64,000 bases of DNA from Alphaproteobacteria bacterium (lineage in GTDB: Bacteria > Pseudomonadota > Alphaproteobacteria > Rs-D84). The notes under the pieces are model-generated. The model was not told the DNA's origin. It was given only the letters and a program-made list of their open reading frames with translations, and searched no databases. Where the stretch lies: NCBI GenBank assembly GCA_017935245.1, contig JAGBHZ010000004.1, positions 1 to 64,000 of the forward strand. The letters run 5' to 3'. Both the position numbers and the translations under genes were made by a program. Position 1 is the first letter of the stretch, and each line of letters begins with the position of its first letter. Shown in pieces: positions 7,394-15,665 of the stretch.

Positions 7394-8734
7394 TTGAAAC
7401 GGATATTGGTATTTTTGTTGTTAATGATTCAGCCCGTATTTAGCGTATGGGCTGAATCTGGTGTGAAAGAAATCACTATGACCACAACCCAGGCCATGCA
7501 ATTGGCGGGCGCACTGGTGGACCGTGGGGATATTGAACATGCAACACAAATTCTGACAAAAACACCAAAAATGGGTAATCCTGCCTTGGAAATTGAACGG
7601 TGGTTTTTATTGGCACAAATCGCACAAAAGCAAGGCGATTTTGAAACGGCAATAAAAATTTATCAAAAAATATTGGATGCACAACCGGACCTGGCACGTG
7701 TGCGATTTGAATTGGCAACATGCTATATGCATACCAAACAATGGTATCGGGCGGATTATCATTTGCGCCTGGCCATGGCGGGGGCGGATTTACCCGACGA
7801 AGTACGAAAAATAATGAACTATTACCGGTGGATTGTGCGCCAGAATAAAAATTGGAACGTATGGTTTAATTTTGGCGCGGCGCCGGATAACAACATTAAC
7901 AATGCCGTCGGCGGGACCGAGTGCGTGAATACCATGTTCGGTCCAATGTGCCGCGATCTTAGCGATCCGGAATCTGCAATTGGGTACAATTTTTCGTTGG
8001 GCGGTAATTACGAGTTTAAATTGTCTGATCATTGGCGGTGGAAATCAGACGCATTTGTTTATTCGAATATTTATGATATTTCTGATTATGATGATTTATA
8101 TCTGTCGGTTGGAACGGGGCCACGTTATATCTGGAACCGTGGGGACGTTTGGCTGGCCGGTGTTTGGAATCGCCGATGGTACGGTTGGGAACGATATAAC
8201 TGGTCGGCGGGGGTAAAACTGGATTTAAACTATGATTTTACACGCAAATTATCGGGCGGTCTGTACCTGCAATACCTGAATAATTCATACGATTTATACG
8301 ATGATTTTCTGTCAGGCGACACATATTCGGCACAGATGCGGTTTTCATATTCATTTAATGCACGCCTGTATTCTATGTTGCGTGTCGGGCTAACGCGTGA
8401 AGATACAACAGCACCCGAATATTCATACTGGCAACCGGGGTTTGGTGTGGGGATTGGTGCAGAATTACCATGGGGATTTCATGTTTATGCGGAACCTTAT
8501 TTCTATTGGACGGCATATGATGATGACAAATGGGTTGTTCATAATGGCAATTTTTCCCAGATAACCGAACGCGACTTTACCCAGCGTTATTCTGTATCAA
8601 TATCTAACAACAAATTTGACGTTTGGGGGTTTGTACCAACGATTGTATTGGGATATACACATCGCGATTCAAACATATGGCAACGCGAATTTGATAAATT
8701 TACCGCAGAATTTACAATGCGACAAAAATTTTAA
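7394..8734 (+). CDS. Surface lipoprotein assembly modifier (Slam, DUF560)
   Basis: A 446-residue outer-membrane protein expected to move lipoproteins from the periplasm to the cell surface. After a signal peptide (about 1-20), residues 30-145 contain TPR-like helices (GDFETAIKIYQKILDAQPDLARVRFELATCY would span the second repeat, about 78-108). Residues 155-446 alternate aromatic beta strands and end in TMRQKF, a C-terminal phenylalanine typical of outer-membrane barrels. This N-TPR plus C-barrel plan is that of Slam. The gene follows a surface-lipoprotein gene by 6 bases, as Slam genes often do. The start is a TTG at 7394 with no strong Shine-Dalgarno sequence, consistent with coupling to the upstream gene. 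Confidence 0.85.
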   Translation: MKRILVFLLLMIQPVFSVWAESGVKEITMTTTQAMQLAGALVDRGDIEHATQILTKTPKMGNPALEIERWFLLAQIAQKQGDFETAIKIYQKILDAQPDLARVRFELATCYMHTKQWYRADYHLRLAMAGADLPDEVRKIMNYYRWIVRQNKNWNVWFNFGAAPDNNINNAVGGTECVNTMFGPMCRDLSDPESAIGYNFSLGGNYEFKLSDHWRWKSDAFVYSNIYDISDYDDLYLSVGTGPRYIWNRGDVWLAGVWNRRWYGWERYNWSAGVKLDLNYDFTRKLSGGLYLQYLNNSYDLYDDFLSGDTYSAQMRFSYSFNARLYSMLRVGLTREDTTAPEYSYWQPGFGVGIGAELPWGFHVYAEPYFYWTAYDDDKWVVHNGNFSQITERDFTQRYSVSISNNKFDVWGFVPTIVLGYTHRDSNIWQREFDKFTAEFTMRQKF

Positions 8735-8742
8735 AAAAGTTG

Positions 8743-8770
8743 TTGAAAAATATTTTTGTCAACCTATAAT
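8743..8770 (+). promoter_or_regulatory. Promoter of the HNH-protein operon
   Basis: TTGAAA (8743-8748), a 16-base spacer and consensus TATAAT (8765-8770), 26 bases before the ATG. Confidence 0.65.
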
Positions 8771-8795
8771 ATACCAGGACAAAGGGATATTATAG

Positions 8796-9839
8796 ATGGA
8801 TAAATTTTGTATTTTTTGCGGTAACAAGCCAGAAAACAAGAACAAAGAACACGTGATTCCACAGTGGCTTAGCAAGCACACAAACCGATATCAAAAGGTT
8901 TGTGAATTTGGAGAATCTATTACCAAGGCACAAATTCCGTTTTGCGCCCTGACCTTTCCGGCGTGTACGGCATGTAATGATGCGTTTGGAAAACTGGAAG
9001 CCACCGTCAAACCAATTTTACTGGATATTATGGATGGAAAATCGGTCAATGCAGAACAAATTAGTTTGCTGATGGACTGGTTCGATAAAATCCGTGTGGG
9101 GTTATGGTTATCGGAACTGACGCTGGCAAAAAAAGTCGATAAAATCGAACCAAAATTTCATATCGCCAGTCGTATGGGGCAAAAAGACCGTATGCTGATT
9201 ATCGAACGATTCAAGGATATTGGCGAAGGATTGGCGTTCGTTGGAACAAATTCCCCACTGTTTGTCGAATCCCCCAGTGTATTCGCATTAATTGTTAATG
9301 ATTTTGTGTTTATAAACGCGTCTGAATTTGGACTGGTATCCAATAAATTAGGGTTCCCAAACTATAACAAAATGAAATTAACCAATAATCGCAATGCGCA
9401 AACACTGGAAATTACCAAGGGTCGAAATAAGACAACACATCCGGTTGTATCTGATTTCCAGGCATCGCCAACACGAACAATCATATATCAACCAATGTAT
9501 CGCGGCGTTCCAAATTATAAGCCCAGCAAAGAATTTAATGTGCCATATGTGTTGAACCATTCACTGGATTATGAAAACGGTGTTGGCGGGATATTTGTGC
9601 AACGTGGCGACAACCAGATAAAGTATATCGACCAAAACCAAACAACGTCATTGGCACCACGTGCAAAAGATCCAAGCACAATTGGCAACACACTGCAAGA
9701 CGTGTTTAAATTACAAAACTTTGTATTATCCAGTCGTGCAGACATTGATTCACGCCGCCCTGCAGATTCTTTGTTCTGGCGCAATATGATGGCAAAAAAT
9801 ATTGTATTAATGAACGCATATGCAACACGAAAAAAATAA
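8796..9839 (+). CDS. HNH-type zinc-binding protein, possible endonuclease
   Basis: A 347-residue protein whose N-terminus has a CxxC pair (CIFCGN, residues 5-10), the histidine-bearing KEHVIPQWL (about 18-26) and a second CxxC with Asn (CTACND, about 56-61). This order, CxxC-H-CxxCN, matches the HNH fold, where His and Asn serve catalysis and metal binding. The remaining 280 residues match nothing I know; a long C-terminal region may give target specificity. The gene has its own promoter and is followed after 14 bases by an orphan gene, likely in the same operon. Whether it is a defence nuclease, a homing-type enzyme or a non-nuclease is not decidable from sequence alone. Confidence 0.65.
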   Translation: MDKFCIFCGNKPENKNKEHVIPQWLSKHTNRYQKVCEFGESITKAQIPFCALTFPACTACNDAFGKLEATVKPILLDIMDGKSVNAEQISLLMDWFDKIRVGLWLSELTLAKKVDKIEPKFHIASRMGQKDRMLIIERFKDIGEGLAFVGTNSPLFVESPSVFALIVNDFVFINASEFGLVSNKLGFPNYNKMKLTNNRNAQTLEITKGRNKTTHPVVSDFQASPTRTIIYQPMYRGVPNYKPSKEFNVPYVLNHSLDYENGVGGIFVQRGDNQIKYIDQNQTTSLAPRAKDPSTIGNTLQDVFKLQNFVLSSRADIDSRRPADSLFWRNMMAKNIVLMNAYATRKK

Positions 9840-9853
9840 CCCAGATTTCCAGC

Positions 9854-10654
9854 ATGATTCAGGAAGGCGATAAATTTTCTGTGATTGATTTACGCACATC
9901 AATTGATGAAGTGTTAACCGCACAAAAATCTATGCCGGTTCATGGCGACACACCACCATTAAGGATTGTAATTGATGGCGAAATAATGGATATATTGCGA
10001 TGTTCACCACACATGTACGCCCAGTACAGAATCAACCAATACAACGATATAAAATCCAGCGCAATAAATATTGATACACAATTACGCAAAAATGGATTTT
10101 ATACCACACATAAATTTTCTTATGATTATCGGACGCCGGGCTTGACACCAGAACAAATTATCAATGATGCATATTGTATGGAATACTTTCAAACCATGGC
10201 AAATGCGGCACAATATCGCAGAAAATCTATGAAACGAGTTGAACCCATGCTCCGAGACGCATTTCGTATATCATATTACTATGCCCAATATTTATGGGCG
10301 TGTAACCCCGGGGTGTGCACAAATATCGCAAAAAGTTTATCATGCCCGGGGGCTGATAACTGGGGCCAGATAATTGCAGCAATTTTGGGTATTGGATTTA
10401 AATTTCACCCAGATGATGTCTATGAATTTGCCATCAATCACATTAGTCCAGATATTACCCCAGATGAATTTAATGCACGATATGATATGCAAAAACACTT
10501 CAAAGATATGGTCATGAAAAAATATGCCATTGATACCGGGTGCATGGTGTTAAGCGAAAATTCACAACAAAAACTGACCCAGATTTTAACAAAATCTGAA
10601 CCATCATTGTTTATGCAAATTATTAGCAAATTGCGTTTCGGCAACAAACGATAA
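9854..10654 (+). CDS. Orphan protein co-transcribed with the HNH protein
   Basis: A 266-residue soluble protein that I do not recognise, with no signal peptide or membrane segment. It shows no Walker, HTH or nuclease motif. It has mixed alpha/beta character, for example LRIVIDGEIMDILRC near residue 37 and an RDAFRISYYYAQYLW helix near 130. The gene starts 14 bases after the HNH gene with AGGAAGGCG-like purine-rich sequence around the junction (the true start could also be at an inner codon). The neighbour suggests a partner or antidote role, but nothing in the sequence proves this. Confidence 0.6.
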   Translation: MIQEGDKFSVIDLRTSIDEVLTAQKSMPVHGDTPPLRIVIDGEIMDILRCSPHMYAQYRINQYNDIKSSAINIDTQLRKNGFYTTHKFSYDYRTPGLTPEQIINDAYCMEYFQTMANAAQYRRKSMKRVEPMLRDAFRISYYYAQYLWACNPGVCTNIAKSLSCPGADNWGQIIAAILGIGFKFHPDDVYEFAINHISPDITPDEFNARYDMQKHFKDMVMKKYAIDTGCMVLSENSQQKLTQILTKSEPSLFMQIISKLRFGNKR

Positions 10655-10748
10655 GTATATGGGATGCGTGGAATACGTACCTAGTTATTTTCAATAAAAT
10701 AATGTGTATACCTGAACATGTGTTAATAAACAAAAAAAAGGATTACAC

Positions 10749-13700
10749 ATGAAAAAACACCTTTGCAATATTATGGTTGGGGTATCGGCGTTACCCGCAA
10801 TGTTTATTATGCCGGCAATGTCTGAAACAATTACCCAACGCCAGGTAATTTCAACAAATACCACATATAACAACGCAATCGCAGAAAACATCGCATCAAC
10901 AACCGCAAATAACGGTGGTGTATTTTATATGCAAGACGTGCCAGATGTATTACTGGCGTTTGAAGGGGACACACTGTTTTCGGGAAATTCGCTAAACAAT
11001 GGCGGTATGGGTGGTGCAATTGGAAATGGATGGTTGTCTTCGACATCGGGATCGGGGTACACCCAGGGTGGAAAAATTGTTTTTGCCGGCGCCACAACTT
11101 TTGATAACAACTCAACCAACAATATAAACGGTGGTGGCGCAATTTTTAACTATGGCATGGGGAACGCAACGTCGCCCGATATTATATTCAATGATGACGC
11201 AACATTTTCTAATAACCAAGTAACAGGAACCAGCAACAGCGTCCATGCCGGTGGTGGCGCAATAAACCATCGAAATGGCATGATTGTGTTTAACAGTGGG
11301 GCCGACTTCACCGGCAACCAATCGCAATCCCAAGGTGGCGCAATTATAACCGCAGGCGACATAATTTTTAATGGCCAAACAAATTTTCAAAACAATAGCG
11401 CAACAAAAAACGGTGGTGCATTGGCAATAAAGGGCGGGAATACTGCGTTTGATATGGATGCGTCTTTTTCTGGCAATACCGCAGGTGGTGCATCAGCAAT
11501 CTATCTGGGCGAAGGGGCAAAAAAACTGGAATTCAAAGGTACGGCTAATTTTTCCGAGAACACGGGGGTTGGGACACTGTTAAACAATTCGGCAAACGCA
11601 AGTGTTACATTTGCCAATGGCGCAACATTTAACAAAAATACGAATAATTATAATGGGGCACTGGTCAATACAGGAACTGTTTCTTTGACCGGTGGTGATT
11701 TTATATTTACCAATAACACCGGCAGCAATGGCGGCGGTCTGAAAAATTCTGGTACAGTTACAGCAAACACAAATGGGAAAATACTGTTTGATGCCAACAC
11801 AACAACCAGTACAGCGGGCGCGTTGGATAATGGCGGTAATATAATGCTTGGCGCATCCAACGTATCTTTTACCGAGAATACCGCAAATGCTGGATATGGT
11901 GGCGCAATATTTAATGCCGCAGACATAACAATACACGGTACAACAAACGTGTTCTCAAACAATACAGCCAATGACAGTGGCACAATCAAAAGTGGCGGTG
12001 GCGCAATACACAATCGCGGTAATACAAATACAGCAACACTAATTATCGGCACCACAGGCAACACAAATTCATTTACCGCCAATAATTCTGGTGCATATGG
12101 TGGCGCAATTGTTAATCGCGCATTTGACGGTGCAGGACAAGACGCAGAAATTATTATCAATGGCAACACATCGTTTTCGAACAACCAATCCGCATTGGAT
12201 GGTGGTGCAATTTGGAACATGGTCGCGGCGGGTGATGATGGAACAACCGGCACGTCAACAATCGTATTTAATGGCGATACCACATTTTCAGACAATATCG
12301 CCAATGGATTGGGTGGCGCAATATACAATAACGATACAATGACATTTGATGGCACCGCAAACTTTACCGGAAACACCGCAGGTGGATTGGCAAATGACAT
12401 ATTCAATAACGGTACGATTAAATTCAACGGCGACACACAAATTTCTGGTGGGATTAACGGAACCGGGACAATAAACATCGCGTCGGGCACAATGTTTAAT
12501 ATTGGAACATCTGATATAACCCAGGGGGCAATTATCTTGGACGGAACGATGTTGGCAACATTACGCAGTGGGAATAACGCACAGATTACTGTAAACAATG
12601 ATGGTGGCTTCACAGGAAACGGCACATTAAAATTAGCCTTTGACAAGGCTGGAACATATCATGTTTTTGGCAACCAAACATTTAATAACGTAGATATTAC
12701 CAGTTCTGTATATGATCTGGCATGGGATGGCGGAAGTGTTACCGCAACAATAAAATCTGTTGCAGATATTGCCCAACAGAATAACGTAACCCCAGATACC
12801 GCACGGGTTATTTCGGGAACATCGGATTCTTCGTCGGCAAAACTGAACAACCTGGGCGTTTTATTCCAAGAAAAATTATCATCTGGCAAAGACGCCGATA
12901 TTGCCGCCGTTGAACAGGCCGGACGTGCAATAAACCCAGAAAAAGAATCTGTATCACAGTCGGTCGGTACGTCAATTCAAAAAACAATCGCTTCAATTAT
13001 ATCAAACCGTATGGCAATGGATGGCCTGGGGCGCAGTGGTGGCGACAACACAATGGATTTTGGTGGCGTATGGGCCCAAGGGGTATATAACAAATCAAAA
13101 CTGAACAACGCATTTAATGGATATACCCGTGGCATTGCCGCCGGATTCGATGGAACAATTAACGATATATGGACACTGGGGGCGGGATATATGTTTTCAC
13201 ATTCCGATGTGCGTGGCGCCAGTCGCGATACCGACATAGATTCTTCGACCGTGTTCTTATACGGACAATACAAACCCAGCGCATGGTATGCAAATGCCAT
13301 ATTAAACTATACAATGTCTGATTACAGCGAAGATGGATCTGCATTAGGGGTTGCAATATCATCAGATTATGATGTTGATATATTTGGCGCACGCGTTGCA
13401 TCGGGATATAACCTGGCCAGTGGCATAACCCCAGAAATCGCAATGGAATATATGCACATGGATGCATCTGATTATACAAACTCGTTGGGAATCAGAAACC
13501 ATTTTAGTGATACAGACTATCTTAGCGCATCACTGGGTACAAAATATGAATTCGATTTATATTTTAACAATGGGTTAATAATTCGCCCCCAGATGCATTA
13601 TGCACTAAAATACGATCTGGTGTCGGATGATAACAATATCACGGTTACAATGCCAGGTGTAAATGCATACGTGTTGGGTGGCGAACGCCTGTCGCGGATT

Positions 13701-13829
13701 GCAAACCTGGTTGGTATTGGTATCGGTATGAATTATATGGGCCTGGAAATGTCATTAAACTATGACATTGAATCCCGTGCCGATTATACATCCCAGACCG
13801 GACGTCTGAATTTCAGATATGAATTCTGA
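10749..13829 (+). CDS. Autotransporter with GGAI/FxxN (Pmp-like) passenger
   Basis: A 1026-residue type V secretion protein. A signal peptide (about residues 1-25) precedes a passenger of roughly 600 residues built from imperfect repeats of NGGAI and FxxN, such as NNGGMGGAI, NGGGAIFN and GGAIYNN. These motifs form right-handed beta-helices and are characteristic of chlamydial Pmp proteins. Residues about 750-1026 form the 12-stranded translocator (FGGVWAQGVYN, TLGAGYMFSHSDV) and end in LNFRYEF with the terminal aromatic residue. The passenger is Asn/Thr/Gly-rich and nearly cysteine-free, as usual for surface adhesins. The ATG at 10749 has AAAAAAAGGA upstream. A strong terminator follows. The gene is monocistronic; the binding target is unknown. 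Confidence 0.9.
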   Translation: MKKHLCNIMVGVSALPAMFIMPAMSETITQRQVISTNTTYNNAIAENIASTTANNGGVFYMQDVPDVLLAFEGDTLFSGNSLNNGGMGGAIGNGWLSSTSGSGYTQGGKIVFAGATTFDNNSTNNINGGGAIFNYGMGNATSPDIIFNDDATFSNNQVTGTSNSVHAGGGAINHRNGMIVFNSGADFTGNQSQSQGGAIITAGDIIFNGQTNFQNNSATKNGGALAIKGGNTAFDMDASFSGNTAGGASAIYLGEGAKKLEFKGTANFSENTGVGTLLNNSANASVTFANGATFNKNTNNYNGALVNTGTVSLTGGDFIFTNNTGSNGGGLKNSGTVTANTNGKILFDANTTTSTAGALDNGGNIMLGASNVSFTENTANAGYGGAIFNAADITIHGTTNVFSNNTANDSGTIKSGGGAIHNRGNTNTATLIIGTTGNTNSFTANNSGAYGGAIVNRAFDGAGQDAEIIINGNTSFSNNQSALDGGAIWNMVAAGDDGTTGTSTIVFNGDTTFSDNIANGLGGAIYNNDTMTFDGTANFTGNTAGGLANDIFNNGTIKFNGDTQISGGINGTGTINIASGTMFNIGTSDITQGAIILDGTMLATLRSGNNAQITVNNDGGFTGNGTLKLAFDKAGTYHVFGNQTFNNVDITSSVYDLAWDGGSVTATIKSVADIAQQNNVTPDTARVISGTSDSSSAKLNNLGVLFQEKLSSGKDADIAAVEQAGRAINPEKESVSQSVGTSIQKTIASIISNRMAMDGLGRSGGDNTMDFGGVWAQGVYNKSKLNNAFNGYTRGIAAGFDGTINDIWTLGAGYMFSHSDVRGASRDTDIDSSTVFLYGQYKPSAWYANAILNYTMSDYSEDGSALGVAISSDYDVDIFGARVASGYNLASGITPEIAMEYMHMDASDYTNSLGIRNHFSDTDYLSASLGTKYEFDLYFNNGLIIRPQMHYALKYDLVSDDNNITVTMPGVNAYVLGGERLSRIANLVGIGIGMNYMGLEMSLNYDIESRADYTSQTGRLNFRYEF

Positions 13830-13834
13830 TTTTG

Positions 13835-13860
13835 CCCCCCAATCTTGGGGGGTGTTTTTT
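13835..13860 (+). terminator. Rho-independent terminator of the autotransporter gene
   Basis: The stem CCCCCC / GGGGGG with loop AATCTT is followed by TGTTTTTT. Confidence 0.9.
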
Positions 13861-13926
13861 CCTGTTCAATATTATATTATATGGTTTATAATACTGGTAC
13901 TGATAGAAACAAAAAAAGGAGACCAC

Positions 13927-14361
13927 ATGAAATTTAAACTGTTTGCAATTGGCGCGTGCGCATTAACACTGGCGGCGTGCGATATGGGCGCACAAAACCC
14001 AGATATGTTAAAAGGGAAATACTTTGTCGCGAACCAGCCCGACGCCACAATCGTATTAACATTTGCACCCGACGAAATGCGCGTTAATGGGCGTGTTGTG
14101 AACCTGTATAATGGGACATATACCGCCGATGGCGACAATATTAAATTTGACGGTTTTGCATCAACAATGATGATGGGCGAACCAAATGCGATGGCCGCAG
14201 AAACAGAATATTTCCAGTTTATGCCAACCGTTGAAAAATACGAATTGCGCGATGGTATATTGACACTGACGGCGGGCGACGGCACCGAAATCGTATTCAC
14301 GATGGTTGAAAACGACCCATTGGCGACCAACGAAACCCCGGGTGACGCGGTGGCGGAATAA
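13927..14361 (+). CDS. META-domain lipoprotein
   Basis: A 144-residue lipoprotein. The signal sequence MKFKLFAIGACALTLAAC ends in the lipobox LAAC. Residues about 25-130 fit the META/HslJ domain: MLKGKYFV, a central RVNGRVVNLYNGTYTADGD hairpin, FASTMMMGEPNAMAAE and a C-terminal LTLTAGDGTEIVFTM strand. META proteins such as HslJ are linked to heat or novobiocin tolerance, but the exact role is not known. The start at 13927 has AAAAGGAGA 6 bases upstream. An AT-rich stretch with TATAAT at about 13889 could be its promoter. It lies between the autotransporter terminator and the tRNA-Glu promoter, so it is a single gene. Confidence 0.8.
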   Translation: MKFKLFAIGACALTLAACDMGAQNPDMLKGKYFVANQPDATIVLTFAPDEMRVNGRVVNLYNGTYTADGDNIKFDGFASTMMMGEPNAMAAETEYFQFMPTVEKYELRDGILTLTAGDGTEIVFTMVENDPLATNETPGDAVAE

Positions 14362-14365
14362 AAAC

Positions 14366-14394
14366 TTGACACAGAAAAAAAATACATGTATAAT
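14366..14394 (+). promoter_or_regulatory. tRNA-Glu promoter (full consensus)
   Basis: TTGACA (14366-14371), a 17-base spacer and TATAAT (14389-14394): both hexamers match the sigma-70 consensus exactly. Confidence 0.9.
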
Positions 14395-14426
14395 TTGCCG
14401 GCGTTCGATGTGAACACGGCAGTTTT

Positions 14427-14502
14427 GGCCCCATCGTCTAGAGGCCTAGGACACCGCCCTTTCAAGGCGAGAACACCGGTTCGAATCCGGTTGGGGCTGC
14501 CA
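14427..14502 (+). tRNA. tRNA-Glu (anticodon TTC)
   Basis: A 76-base tRNA. Acceptor arms GGCCCCA and TGGGGCT pair with one G-U, the discriminator is G and CCA is encoded. The anticodon loop CTTTCAA gives anticodon TTC. D-arm GTCTAGAGGCCTAGGAC and T-loop GGTTCGAATCC are typical of proteobacterial tRNA-Glu. Confidence 0.95.
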
Positions 14503-14512
14503 AAAATAAAAA

Positions 14513-14536
14513 GACCACCAAACGGTGGTCGTTTTA
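14513..14536 (+). terminator. Rho-independent terminator of tRNA-Glu
   Basis: The stem GACCACC / GGTGGTC with loop AAAC is followed by GTTTTATTTT. It overlaps the stop codon of the convergent acetyltransferase gene. Confidence 0.85.
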
Positions 14537-15100
14537 TTTTGTAATGGATTTTCTGAATTTTATTAAATTTGTAATTGTTGGATTACGTTTGGATATTGGC
14601 ACATTATGTTTAATATCTTCAATTGTATAATTGTTGCGCGCCAATATCGATTTTGACCTTTCGTTTGTATGAACAACACTGGCGTATAATGATTGTAAAT
14701 TTAATTGATTCAGTGAATAATCTTCTATTTTTTTTATCGATTGCGTGGCAACACCAAGACCTTCGTTTTCTTGGGAAACCCAAAACCAAATCTCGGCATC
14801 GTGCGATATTGGACTAATATTATCCAGCCCAATCATCCCAGCAACAGAATTATCCCGCATAATAACAAACGGCGCATCGTGTACACTGTTTGTTATTTTA
14901 TGTTTTATATTTTTATAATATATATCAACCACATAGGCAACCATAAACAAAACAGTCTTGGAAAGGGTTGGGGTAACGTTCTTATTTGCCCAAAAAAAGT
15001 AAGATTCCAGGCGCACACGATTTGAATCCAAAACACGATAAAAATCATGCGAATGTCGCCAAAGTAATGCAAAATCTAATTTTTTTAATTCAATATCCAT
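14534..15100 (-). CDS. GNAT family N-acetyltransferase (RimJ/RimL-like)
   Basis: A 188-residue acetyl-CoA-dependent acetyltransferase. The order of motifs fits the RimJ/RimL/SpeG branch: PFVIMRDNSVAGMIGLDNI strand pair, then AEIWFWVSQENEGLGVATQSIKKIEDYS with the Q/RxxGxG/A-like pyrophosphate loop, then NLQSLYASVVHTNERSKSILARNNY. The target (protein N-terminus, antibiotic or small molecule) cannot be inferred. The start at 15100 is supported by a promoter whose -10 box ends 6 bases before the ATG, so the mRNA is probably leaderless; a frame extension to 15118 would begin inside the promoter. Confidence 0.8.
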   Translation of the reverse strand: MDIELKKLDFALLWRHSHDFYRVLDSNRVRLESYFFWANKNVTPTLSKTVLFMVAYVVDIYYKNIKHKITNSVHDAPFVIMRDNSVAGMIGLDNISPISHDAEIWFWVSQENEGLGVATQSIKKIEDYSLNQLNLQSLYASVVHTNERSKSILARNNYTIEDIKHNVPISKRNPTITNLIKFRKSITK

Positions 15101-15106
15101 ACCAGA

Positions 15107-15134
15107 ACAATAACACACAAACGCCTTTTGTCAA
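15107..15134 (-). promoter_or_regulatory. Promoter giving a probable leaderless mRNA (GNAT gene)
   Basis: On the minus strand TTGACA (15134-15129), a 16-base spacer and TATTGT (15112-15107). Six bases separate the -10 box from the ATG at 15100. Confidence 0.65.
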
Positions 15135-15203
15135 TATATATCTTTGGTTACCACGCCCCCTGCCCCGCTCAAACACAATAAATTACACAGGGCGCCCGCC
15201 GGT

Positions 15204-15536
15204 TTAGCCGTGGTGTGATGCCAGGTGTAACAAAACACTGATGATAAATAATACGGTAATCACGGTCATGATTATTTTCTGGGGACGGTGCGAACGATTC
15301 CCGCCACAGTGTTCACACGAACAACGACAATCACGCGCAACCAAATACCACGAAAACACCAACATTAACCCAGAAACCACAAACAACCATGGTTCCAACC
15401 AATGTGGAATCAGATGAAAATGCGCAGATTCCGGCGCAATTAAACCAATCAACGACAATGCAATCGGCATGCCACAACAAAAAATATGCGGCACAATTGA
15501 TGCAATAATTCCAATTTTTACGGCTTTGTTCTTCAT
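15204..15536 (-). CDS. Small Cys/His-rich membrane protein, MerC-like
   Basis: A 110-residue protein with about four membrane helices: residues 5-30 (with VPHIFCCGMP), 48-68, and 82-105. Two vicinal Cys sit in the first helix, a CRCSCEHCGG cluster lies in the central loop, and the tail ends LLHLASHHG. This Cys-in-helix plan resembles MerC-type mercury or heavy-metal transport proteins, and metal handling is plausible, but the match is weak. The start at 15536 has AAGGGA 11 bases upstream. The frame is open to 15650, into the divergent gene's promoter, so the longer form is unlikely. It is a single gene. Confidence 0.6.
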   Translation of the reverse strand: MKNKAVKIGIIASIVPHIFCCGMPIALSLIGLIAPESAHFHLIPHWLEPWLFVVSGLMLVFSWYLVARDCRCSCEHCGGNRSHRPQKIIMTVITVLFIISVLLHLASHHG

Positions 15537-15615
15537 ACAACATGGTCCCTTTTGCGGACGATTATAATGTTTTTTTTGCGTCTGTAAATTATAAAATACA
15601 AGATAAAAATCATTG

Positions 15616-15643
15616 TTGACAATATTTTTATTTGTGTTATTAT
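15616..15643 (+). promoter_or_regulatory. Promoter of the tandem SAM-binding protein genes
   Basis: TTGACA (15616-15621), a 16-base spacer and TATTAT (15638-15643). Confidence 0.65.
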
Positions 15644-15665
15644 CTTGCACAGAAAAACAAACAAG

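Noticed and set aside
11648..12646. A 332-residue minus-strand reading frame inside the autotransporter gene
   Set aside because: It is the shadow of the repeat-rich passenger; it has no start signal and its composition (Pro/Val/Ala-rich) mirrors the GGAI codons.
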